DNA from: Pedobacter steynii
GTDB lineage: Bacteria > Bacteroidota > Bacteroidia > Sphingobacteriales > Sphingobacteriaceae
Length of the DNA: 64,000 bases
Assembly (NCBI RefSeq): GCF_900103665.1
Contig: NZ_FNGY01000002.1
Coordinates: forward strand, 186,001-250,000
Direction of reading: 5' to 3'
A program made the translations under genes and the position numbers. Position 1 is the stretch's first letter; each line of letters starts with the position of its first letter. The notes beneath the pieces are model-generated. The model searched no databases. It was not told where the DNA came from and was given only the letters and a program-made list of their open reading frames with translations. This document shows positions 42,899 through 51,037 of this stretch, in pieces.

Positions 42899-42927
42899 AA
42901 ACAGGTATGTGACCAGCATACCTGTTT
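42899..42927 (-). terminator. Terminator of the sigma/FecR/SusCD locus
   Basis: AAACAGGTATG (42899-42909) and CATACCTGTTT (42917-42927), an exact 11-bp stem with a 7-nt loop, followed on the minus strand by Ts. It lies 23 bp after the metalloprotease stop codon. Confidence 0.85.
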
Positions 42928-42949
42928 AACCTTAACCTAATTGAGCGCG

Positions 42950-44605
42950 TTATTCGTTAAAGGCGGCGATCTCTGCAATATTCGCTGCAGAGGTTCCATT
43001 CCATGCAGAATTGACAACGAGTTTAACATACCTGGCAGTCCTTGCAGCGGGCAAATAAATATGTTGAGGTCCAAAAATCTGTTTCAGTACATAATTACCC
43101 GCAGTTGACCAATTCGTCCCGTCGTTGCTGGTAAGCAATTCAATATTCTTGCTTTTTGTTTCGTAGCGGGATTCCATTGCAATGGTAAAACCGGTGATTT
43201 GAAGTGGTATTTTCATGTCAACAGCTACATAGTGTGGATGCAGGGCAACCGGGGAGCTCCACCTGGATATCCAGGAGCTACTAAAATTTCCATCGATGAT
43301 ATTTGATGCTTTGCCATCATCACCACTGGTCTGATTGGAACTAAAACTGAGGATCGACCAGTTGCTGCTGTTGTATTGACTGGCCTTTTGTCCGAAATCA
43401 ATCACAGGAATCCCGGCATTAAATACATATGGGTAAATGGTTTCCGTTACATTTCCATTGTCATTTACAAGCTTAACTTTTAGTTCGTAAACCATTCCAT
43501 CTGTTTTGTATTTCAGTTCTGAAATGGGCATTTCTACATAAAAACTATCCGTTCCAATTGATTTAGACTCCCAGGTGGTCGCATTATAATCTTTATTTGT
43601 ACCTGTTCCTTCATTGTTGACATTTGGATCATTGTAATAAAGTACACTGTTTACATGACCATTAGTGTTGAACCTTCCGGAAACCACGATTGCTCCTTTG
43701 GCGGAAACGTAGTCTGCATGAATTCTTGTAATGGATGAATTTACTGCACTGTAATAAATTTTGGGACCTGTGTTGAAGACTTGATTTACATTTAGTACGG
43801 CTGCATCGGCAGCGGTTAAGAAGGTTGGCGATTTACCTAATGTGCCGTTGCCACCCCACATTAAGGCCATCCCTTTTAAAGGATCGTTATTTTCTGAAAC
43901 TTTCTGACAATTGTGTGGCAGGTTAAGCCCATGCCCTAATTCATGCATTAAACCACCAAACCAAACACTGAATGCATCTCCAAGTATTCCTGAAGCTCCC
44001 ACATGCTTGACATCCATTTCTTCGTAGTCAAGGGCAAAGCAGGTCTTTCCGATTCCATAAAATGGCGGACCAAAAGCTCCACCACCTGGCGTTCCATCGG
44101 TCTTCATGAAATAAGCAGGAACGATGATCAGGTTATGCTCCCCGGTTTTGAGTGTTGGATTTGCACTGAAGAAAGCATTGACTTCTGTGACAATGTTTCC
44201 AGAACCTCCTTCATATTTATATTCAGATTTACTTTTGGTTCCCTGTATGATAATTAGTCTGACATTTTTCTTTTGGGCATCCGTATACAGGCCAAATGTT
44301 TTGTTTGGATAGCCATTTAATGCCATTTGCTCTTTATACCAGTTTTGCCCCCATAGTAAGAGTTCGCTAATGCGTTTTTGATAATTGGCAACCGGAGCTA
44401 CATCAGCAGGAATAAAATAAATTACATTTAAGTTGTACGTTTTATCTGAACTAAAGGTGCCGGGAGAGGGACCTGAAGTTCCTGTTGGCAGTGTAGCCAC
44501 AGGGCTTGGTACTTCTGCTCCTGTAGCCGGAACATCCGATTTCTTACAGGCAGTAAGTGCAGTGCATAGCATGCCCAGCAAAAACAATGTTTTTGAAATT
44601 TTCAT
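42950..44605 (-). CDS. Zinc metalloprotease lipoprotein with F5/8-type (discoidin) domain
   Basis: 551 aa. Lipobox LTAC (Cys20). The catalytic region (~55-290) includes GLMHELGHGLNLPHN, an HExxHxxxxxH zinc site of metzincin type, and GMALMWGG as a probable Met-turn. A beta-sandwich region covers ~290-400. Residues ~405-551 form an F5/8 type C domain (NIIDGNFSSSWISRW; HYVAVDMKIP; ARYVKLVV), often carbohydrate-binding. It is the last gene of the sigma/FecR-controlled locus, 52 bp after susD, and most likely trims a protein or glycoprotein at the cell surface so that SusCD can take up the product. Confidence 0.87.
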   Translation of the reverse strand: MKISKTLFLLGMLCTALTACKKSDVPATGAEVPSPVATLPTGTSGPSPGTFSSDKTYNLNVIYFIPADVAPVANYQKRISELLLWGQNWYKEQMALNGYPNKTFGLYTDAQKKNVRLIIIQGTKSKSEYKYEGGSGNIVTEVNAFFSANPTLKTGEHNLIIVPAYFMKTDGTPGGGAFGPPFYGIGKTCFALDYEEMDVKHVGASGILGDAFSVWFGGLMHELGHGLNLPHNCQKVSENNDPLKGMALMWGGNGTLGKSPTFLTAADAAVLNVNQVFNTGPKIYYSAVNSSITRIHADYVSAKGAIVVSGRFNTNGHVNSVLYYNDPNVNNEGTGTNKDYNATTWESKSIGTDSFYVEMPISELKYKTDGMVYELKVKLVNDNGNVTETIYPYVFNAGIPVIDFGQKASQYNSSNWSILSFSSNQTSGDDGKASNIIDGNFSSSWISRWSSPVALHPHYVAVDMKIPLQITGFTIAMESRYETKSKNIELLTSNDGTNWSTAGNYVLKQIFGPQHIYLPAARTARYVKLVVNSAWNGTSAANIAEIAAFNE

Positions 44606-44657
44606 AGAGATTTTATTTAGGTTTTGATGAAGTTCTAAGCCATTAATTTCGTTCTGA

Positions 44658-46304
44658 TTACCAGCCTTCGGTTTGTTGGAAATCCGGATTTTTACCTCTG
44701 AGTTTATCTATTTCCGCTTGTGGAATGGGTAGAAGGTAATGCTTAGCCGGATTGAAAACTCTTTTTTGTGCCTCAAAATATGTGAAGGTGGTATCTGTCG
44801 GATTTGTAGAAGATAGCGTGTAATTCACTCCAAATACAGGCCTGTTGTCTACGATTTCTGCGATTTTCCATCTTCTTACATCCCAAAACCGTATTCCTTC
44901 AAAAGCCATCTCTATGCGTCTCTCATGCCGGATGGCTGCTCTCATGGATTCTTTGTTTAAACCCGTTGTGAGGTCGGGCATCCCTGCACGTTTGCGGATT
45001 TCATTGATCGCGGTATAGACGTCCTGATCGGCTCCGTTCAGCTCATTCCTGGCTTCTGCATAGTTCAGCAATAGTTCTGCGGTTCTGAAGATGGCAAAAG
45101 ACTTGTTCACTCCACCCGTGCCGTTGGAAAGATTTAAACCTTCAGTCATATATTTTCTCCACCAGTAATTGGTACCTGGCTCATTGGCATTGTCCTTATC
45201 ATTGGTGTAAATATTGAGTGTTCTGTTTTTCCATCTTGCGCCAGGATACAATACAGTAGTGTAAAACCTTGGATCTCTGCCCTTGTAGGGGTGTTTTGAA
45301 TCCCAATTTGAAGCAGGATCTGTAATTGGTAATCCATTTTTCATCTCGAAATCATCTACAAAATCCTGAATCGGACCACAGTTTGACCATCCGCTATACC
45401 CTAGTGGCTGCATCACCTGATCTATACCTCCTCCGGCACCTGTTCCTATATTTCTACCCCAGATAGATTCTGTGTTCGCGTATTTAAGAAAGGCGTCAGC
45501 AAATTTAGGTTCCAGTAAATAACCATTGTTCTTTGCTGCATCAAGTGCTTCTTTTGCCATTTCCGTTGCTTTTTGCCAGCGCGATTGTTCATTGGCGGGA
45601 TTAAAAAGCGGACTCGCATAGTAAAGGTATAATCTGGATTTTATCGCCTGACAAATGGTTTTGGTTGCACGTCCCCAGAGTCCGGTATTTTCATGTTTAA
45701 CGGGTAGTAATACCATTGCAGCATTGAGGTCTTTAACGATGAAGTCGAGGACTTCATTAAGCGGGCTTCGTTTTAGGAATACGGCATCTCCATCAGTTGC
45801 AGGAGATAAAGGTTTGTCCATCAATGGGATTTTCCCCCAGCCTCTGAATAATACAAAATGGTAAAAACCCCGTAACATCAGTGCTTCTCCTTTCATCCTG
45901 CTTTTACGGTTCGGGTCATCAGGATCTTCTGGTATATTGTCGAAGTTGGCTAGAAAAATATTGCAGGCACGGATTTTTATATAAGCATTCGTCCAGTCAT
46001 CACCAAGTGGGGAAAAGTTACTCGGATTCCAGGCTCCGGTATTAAATAGTATCGCACCATTGGCCCAGCGCTGTCTGGCTTCATCAGTCATTGCACCAGT
46101 GATGTAAGAATTACCAGCTGAGTAATTCCAGGATGGAATTGCCCCATATAGGGTGTTTACGAAACCTTCTGCATTATTGATATTTCCAAAAACTTCACTT
46201 TCGTTGATATAATCACTTGGTACCCTATCCAGGAAGCTCTTTTTACAGGATACTAAGATTGCCAGTATCAGAAAAATATAGGAGATGTAAAGATATTTTT
46301 TCAT
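44658..46304 (-). CDS. SusD/RagB family nutrient-binding lipoprotein
   Basis: 548 aa. Lipobox ILVSC (Cys20), then KKSFLDRVPSDYINE. Typical SusD landmarks follow: MRGEALMLRGFYHFVLFRGW-like TPR helices, AEARNELNGADQDVYTAINE with IRKRAGMPDLT, HERRIEMAFEGIRFWDVRRW and a terminal HYLLPIPQAEIDK...NPDFQQTEGW. It binds oligosaccharide or peptide at the surface and forms a lid on the SusC channel. Located 28 bp after SusC in the same operon. Substrate unknown, but the locus carries a metalloprotease and a predicted alpha/alpha-barrel protein rather than ordinary glycosidases. Confidence 0.96.
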   Translation of the reverse strand: MKKYLYISYIFLILAILVSCKKSFLDRVPSDYINESEVFGNINNAEGFVNTLYGAIPSWNYSAGNSYITGAMTDEARQRWANGAILFNTGAWNPSNFSPLGDDWTNAYIKIRACNIFLANFDNIPEDPDDPNRKSRMKGEALMLRGFYHFVLFRGWGKIPLMDKPLSPATDGDAVFLKRSPLNEVLDFIVKDLNAAMVLLPVKHENTGLWGRATKTICQAIKSRLYLYYASPLFNPANEQSRWQKATEMAKEALDAAKNNGYLLEPKFADAFLKYANTESIWGRNIGTGAGGGIDQVMQPLGYSGWSNCGPIQDFVDDFEMKNGLPITDPASNWDSKHPYKGRDPRFYTTVLYPGARWKNRTLNIYTNDKDNANEPGTNYWWRKYMTEGLNLSNGTGGVNKSFAIFRTAELLLNYAEARNELNGADQDVYTAINEIRKRAGMPDLTTGLNKESMRAAIRHERRIEMAFEGIRFWDVRRWKIAEIVDNRPVFGVNYTLSSTNPTDTTFTYFEAQKRVFNPAKHYLLPIPQAEIDKLRGKNPDFQQTEGW

Positions 46305-46332
46305 GTCTTAAGAATTTGTTGATTTATGTGGA

Positions 46333-49300
46333 CTAAAAGTTCATGGATAAACCAAGGTTATATACTTTCATAGTAGGATAAAGTGCTGTTCCATTAGCGG
46401 TCTGTTCAGGATCATAATCTTTATAAGGGAGCTTATCCCAGGTAGCCAGATTAAGCCCGTTAGCAAAAAATCTTAAGGAGTTGATTTTTAACCTTTGTAA
46501 TACAGATTTAGGCAACGTATATCCAAGCTCCAGATTTTTAAGTTTCACATAGTTGGAACTATAAATAAAGAAGGTACTCAACTGCGCATTATTTTGACCG
46601 CCTGCAAGACTATAATGCACTGATGGATAGGTAGCAGTTCCTGCTGTTTCCGGAGTCCAGACCTCTGATAAACGTTTTGGTCCGAGGTAAGGAATATTGG
46701 TTTTCCCACTTAGGGCACCCTGGATCAGGACGCTGATATCAAAGCCTTTCCATCCGAATCCAAGAGAGGCACCGAATACATTGTTTGGGAAATTATTGGT
46801 TTGTATCGCTACCCGGTCATTTTCATTGATGACATTATCATTGTTCATGTCCCGATAGCGGATGTCGCCGGGAATTACACTTCCAGCAAAACTTTGCTTT
46901 GGTGCCGCATCAATTTCAGCCTGATTGTTAAACAAGCCGTCTGAGATATAGCCCAATTGATAACCTACAGGCAATCCGGTCAGTGCCTGATATTGGTAGG
47001 CCAGGTTAGGTTCATCTCTTGCCAGTATTTTGTTTTTATTGTAAGTCCAGTTTACATATCCGAAGACGTTTATCTTTTTAATACTGGTATTGAAATTTAT
47101 GGAGGTTTCAAAACCCTGATTCATTACCTTTCCTACATTAATTGCGGCAAGACCGCTAATGCCCAGGTAGGAAGGAATGGTTTGAGGAGTAGTGAGTATG
47201 TTCGTTCTGTTTTCCCTGAATACATCGACTTCAAATTTCAGTTTGTTATTGAAGAAGCCTGTTTCCAAACCAATATTGGTTTTTTGTGCACGTTCCCAGG
47301 TGACATTTGGGTTTCCTGTGCGGTTTACATTATAGCCTCCATAGCTTTGTGGAGAAGTGCCAAAATTAAAGCCGTCACCACGAGAATAATCAGAAATAAA
47401 TAACCACCTCGAACCGCCTATATTGTCATTACCTACATAACCAAAAGACCCCCGAAGTTTTAAATAATTCATTGTTTTTGAGCTGTACCAGCTTTCGGAT
47501 GAGATCACCCAGCCCGCTGATACTGCAGGGAAGAATCCATATCTTTTGCCTTTAGGGAAGTTTTCGGATCCGTTATAACCCATATTAAACTCTGCAAAAT
47601 ATCGGGTATCGTAATTGTAAGCGAAGTGACCGACAAATCCTTCGTACGCTTTAGGAAGGTCTGAAGCAACAGAAGTATAATTTCGGTTAAACAATGCGAG
47701 TGCAGAAAGTCCGTGTTTATTAAAGGTCCGGTCATACTGTAATTGAATATTGTAATAATAGTATCTATTCCCCGAAACTGAACTTGTTTTTGTAAGTGAT
47801 GTTTTCTGAGAAAAAGGAGTATAGGTTTCTATGCCGGTCAGGGGATCTTTGCGATATCTGAATGCGTCGAAGTTCTGGGTTTGCTTGTAGTTGATCGCTC
47901 CATAATTTTCAAATGTATAGAGTGCTTTGGCACTAAGACCTTTTGTCAGAATGTCCAGACGATGGTTAATTTCAATAGTTCCGTTCGTGCTATGCCAGAA
48001 ATTGTCAAAATAACCACTTTCTTTAATTGCACCTAATGGGTTCCTGACGTCGGGAGCGCTGATACGTCCGGCAGCATAGGTTCCATTTGGGTTAAATATA
48101 GGTGTGGTGTAATTCTGCATCAGGTTTACCCAGCTGAAGACCCCTCCATACTCTGCCCCCGGACCTGTTCTTTGTTCAATTCTTGAGCCGAGATCCAGAC
48201 GGAGATTCATCATTTCCGTAGCTTTTATATCAATATTGGATCTGAAATTATACCTGTCATACTTTTGTTTGACCTCATAAATATTTTTATTAGCACCTTT
48301 AAACAAGGTTCCCTGGCTCAGATAACCCAGGGAAACAAAATACCTGACATTATCATTTCCACCATTCATATTAGCATTGTATTGCTGTTGAGGGGTATAG
48401 GGTTCGAAAATAGTTTTGTACCAATCTACATCAGGGTAGGTGTATGGATCAGATTGATTTCTGAACAGTTCAATTTCCTGATCGGTCCAAATGGGGTTTG
48501 TTTTATCATTCTTTGAACCCTGATTATCCAGCATTGCTTTTTGATAACTGCTAAATCGTTCAGGTAATCGTTGTGGACTTTGTAAGCCATATTGAGCATT
48601 AAACTGAATGTCGGTCTTCTGAATGGCGCCACGTTTAGTGGTCACCAGAATGACGCCATTGGCACCCTGGATCCCGTATAGAGAAGTGGAAGCCGCATCT
48701 TTTAAGATGCTGATGGAGGCTACTTCGTTTACATCAATATCTCCGAAGTTTGCATCTCCCCGGGGCAAACCGTCGATAACTATCAGTGGGCTTCTGCTTC
48801 CTCCATAAGTACTGATCCCGCGAATGTAAATGGCAGAACCATCTGATCCTGGAATTCCGGAAGATTGGACAGTCGTCAAACCAGGGAGTCTTCCCGCCAG
48901 TGCATTACTTAAATTCGACACCGGACTTTGTTTTAATTCCTTAGTTTGTATCGTAGAAATGGAAGAAGTTACGCTGATCTTCTTCTGTGTTTGTCCAAAT
49001 CCGGAAATGACTACTTCATTTAAACTTCCACTTTCTGCAAGTAGCTGGATCAGCATTTCTGATTTGGGATTGGCGACAATTTCCTGAGTTACATAGCTGA
49101 TAAAAGAGATCTGGAGGATGGCACCGGCTGCTACATTTTTAAGCAGGAAATATCCGCTTGAATTGGTTACTGTGGTCGTGTTTGTTCCCTTGATTTTAAT
49201 GGTAGCACCAGGAAGGCCGATACCACTTTCGTCAATTACTTTTCCTTTGATATCCTCTGCTTTTATGACTTCCAGATCTTTTGAAGACGGTGTCTTTCTA

Positions 49301-49653
49301 TCCCTGATAATGATGGTGGCTGCTTCGATAGAATAATCAATGGGTTGGGCCAGGAAACAAAGATCCAGGGCAGCAGCGAGTGCCATATCTTTTACCTGTA
49401 TGGTTACAGCCTTCGTTTTTTTTAGCTTGCTGGTATTGTAAATAATGTCGAAGCCGCTTTGTTCACTGATTTTTTCCAGAATTTTCTCGAGAGGGGCATT
49501 TTTCTCGGTAATGGTTACATTCTTTTGTGCAAGCGTATCGGCACTTACCTGGAAAAAGAGTGCAAAAATTAGGAAGGTGGTTAGCTTCATGGTCAGAACA
49601 ATCTTATTCCTCATACAGGAATACCTGTACGAATTAGAATCGTAAAATTTCAT
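46333..49653 (-). CDS. SusC/RagA TonB-linked outer-membrane protein with STN domain
   Basis: 1106 aa from the ATG at 49653 (MKFYDSNSYRY...MRNKIVLTMK), the usual beginning in Pedobacter relatives; an upstream frame extension is unlikely. Signal peptide to about SADTLAQ, an STN (secretin/TonB short N-terminal) domain (KNAPLEKILEKISEQSGFDI), a CarboxypepD_reg-like domain (IKGKVIDESGIGLPGATI), a SusC-type plug (SNALAGRLPGLTTVQSSGIP; IDGLPRGDANFGDIDVNEV) and a barrel. The STN domain means it can signal to the neighbouring FecR anti-sigma factor, which fits the operon exactly. Confidence 0.96.
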   Translation of the reverse strand: MKFYDSNSYRYSCMRNKIVLTMKLTTFLIFALFFQVSADTLAQKNVTITEKNAPLEKILEKISEQSGFDIIYNTSKLKKTKAVTIQVKDMALAAALDLCFLAQPIDYSIEAATIIIRDRKTPSSKDLEVIKAEDIKGKVIDESGIGLPGATIKIKGTNTTTVTNSSGYFLLKNVAAGAILQISFISYVTQEIVANPKSEMLIQLLAESGSLNEVVISGFGQTQKKISVTSSISTIQTKELKQSPVSNLSNALAGRLPGLTTVQSSGIPGSDGSAIYIRGISTYGGSRSPLIVIDGLPRGDANFGDIDVNEVASISILKDAASTSLYGIQGANGVILVTTKRGAIQKTDIQFNAQYGLQSPQRLPERFSSYQKAMLDNQGSKNDKTNPIWTDQEIELFRNQSDPYTYPDVDWYKTIFEPYTPQQQYNANMNGGNDNVRYFVSLGYLSQGTLFKGANKNIYEVKQKYDRYNFRSNIDIKATEMMNLRLDLGSRIEQRTGPGAEYGGVFSWVNLMQNYTTPIFNPNGTYAAGRISAPDVRNPLGAIKESGYFDNFWHSTNGTIEINHRLDILTKGLSAKALYTFENYGAINYKQTQNFDAFRYRKDPLTGIETYTPFSQKTSLTKTSSVSGNRYYYYNIQLQYDRTFNKHGLSALALFNRNYTSVASDLPKAYEGFVGHFAYNYDTRYFAEFNMGYNGSENFPKGKRYGFFPAVSAGWVISSESWYSSKTMNYLKLRGSFGYVGNDNIGGSRWLFISDYSRGDGFNFGTSPQSYGGYNVNRTGNPNVTWERAQKTNIGLETGFFNNKLKFEVDVFRENRTNILTTPQTIPSYLGISGLAAINVGKVMNQGFETSINFNTSIKKINVFGYVNWTYNKNKILARDEPNLAYQYQALTGLPVGYQLGYISDGLFNNQAEIDAAPKQSFAGSVIPGDIRYRDMNNDNVINENDRVAIQTNNFPNNVFGASLGFGWKGFDISVLIQGALSGKTNIPYLGPKRLSEVWTPETAGTATYPSVHYSLAGGQNNAQLSTFFIYSSNYVKLKNLELGYTLPKSVLQRLKINSLRFFANGLNLATWDKLPYKDYDPEQTANGTALYPTMKVYNLGLSMNF

Positions 49654-49756
49654 ACATTTGAATGGTTTAGGTTTCGATGCCCTTTTGATCAGACACCCGT
49701 GTTTGGTTGATAATTGTAGCAATAATTGTCATTGGGCAGAATAAACCAGACTTTTT

Positions 49757-49781
49757 CCGGGAGTGTTTGCAGCACTTCCGG
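49757..49781. repeat. Inverted repeat between FecR and SusC genes
   Basis: CCGGGAGTG and CACTTCCGG pair over 9 bp with one G:U and a 7-nt loop. No T-run follows on the minus strand, so it may be a processing or attenuation hairpin between the regulatory and structural genes rather than a standard terminator. Confidence 0.4.
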
Positions 49782-49809
49782 TCTTTTCCGTTTTACCCTT
49801 AATTGAAGG

Positions 49810-50955
49810 TTATGGCATAACGGTTATCCTCCTTCCTTCTACTTTGAAATGAACATCACCGGTAAGTGTTAATACTTTTAGCGCATCTTTTAATGATTTT
49901 GACCGGGATACTTTACCGCCAAAGTGGAGACCTTCCAGATTGCCCTGATAGACGACCTCGAAGTCATACCATCTGGCTAGTTTTCGCATGACACTTTTGA
50001 TGTCTTCTTCTTTAAATATAAAACGGCCGTCTTTCCAATCTATCACTGATTTTGTATCTACTTCCTGAATGTCAATAGCCCTTTCTGTGAGTACAGACTG
50101 CTGACCGGGTTTTAAATAGATGAATCCGGTTTTTTTGCCAGCTGAAACAACGCTTCTTTCCACCCTTACGCTTCCCTCGAGTAAAGTCGTTTTAACAGCT
50201 TGTTCGTCCTCATAAGCGTTGACATTAAAATGAGTTCCTAAAACCGCAATCTGTTGATGGTTTGTTTTTACGATAAAAGGTTTACCGCTCTGATGAGCGA
50301 CCTCAAAATAGCCTTCTCCTCTTAACTCTACTTTTCGTTCATTTCCACTGAATACCGTCTGGTATTTTAAGGAGGAAGCGGAGTTTAGCCATACTGTTGT
50401 TCCGTCAGACAAGTTGACTTGATATTGGCCTCCTCTTGGTGTTTCGATCGTATTAAAGCTTGCTGATTGCCCTGGGCTAACCTCAGTTTCTTCTTTTAAG
50501 ATGGTATATACCAGTTGTCCATCTGCTGTTTTTGAAATTTTTATTCCGGATTGTAAAAGGAGTTCTCCATTTGCGGCATCGTCAAGTGTGATTTTTCTGC
50601 CATCGCCCAGCGTAAGAACGGCTTTATTCCCACCGGGCAGGATTTGATTTGCCGCGAAAGTTTGCTCACTTTGTGTGGAACGGTATTCATTATAGAAATA
50701 AACAGCCACAGATAATGTGGTCAGGATCATAGCCGCAACAGCTATTCGGGGCCACAATCTGACAGGCTGTTTCGTCTTTTCTGAAATGAAGTCCCACATC
50801 TTCTCTTGTCCTGATAAAAGTACTTCATCGGTTAATTCTGTAGCCTCATCTTCATTCATATGATGAAACCAATTTCGTAATACTGTCTTTTCTTCTTCGC
50901 TGCAATTTCCTGCACGATATCTCTCCAGTAATTCCTGAGCGTTTCTTTTAGTCAT
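49810..50955 (-). CDS. FecR-family anti-sigma factor
   Basis: 381 aa. A short cytoplasmic region of about 65 residues (with CSEEEKTVLRNWF), a transmembrane helix (~67-87, AVAAMILTTLSVAVYFY), then a periplasmic FecR domain (~165-265: TIETPRGGQYQVNLSDGTTV; GEGYFEVAH; VLGTHFNVNAY) and a C-terminal DUF4974 domain (ALKVLTLTGDVHFKVEGRRI). It holds the ECF sigma inactive until the SusC STN domain signals ligand. It is separated from its sigma gene by a large secreted-protein gene, which is not the usual order. Confidence 0.93.
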   Translation of the reverse strand: MTKRNAQELLERYRAGNCSEEEKTVLRNWFHHMNEDEATELTDEVLLSGQEKMWDFISEKTKQPVRLWPRIAVAAMILTTLSVAVYFYNEYRSTQSEQTFAANQILPGGNKAVLTLGDGRKITLDDAANGELLLQSGIKISKTADGQLVYTILKEETEVSPGQSASFNTIETPRGGQYQVNLSDGTTVWLNSASSLKYQTVFSGNERKVELRGEGYFEVAHQSGKPFIVKTNHQQIAVLGTHFNVNAYEDEQAVKTTLLEGSVRVERSVVSAGKKTGFIYLKPGQQSVLTERAIDIQEVDTKSVIDWKDGRFIFKEEDIKSVMRKLARWYDFEVVYQGNLEGLHFGGKVSRSKSLKDALKVLTLTGDVHFKVEGRRITVMP

Positions 50956-51037
50956 GGCGAGGGTGTATTTTAATCCAGATTATAACCATGACGGATCACA
51001 CAGCGCCAGGGGGTACAACGGTGAAAAATAAATTTTA

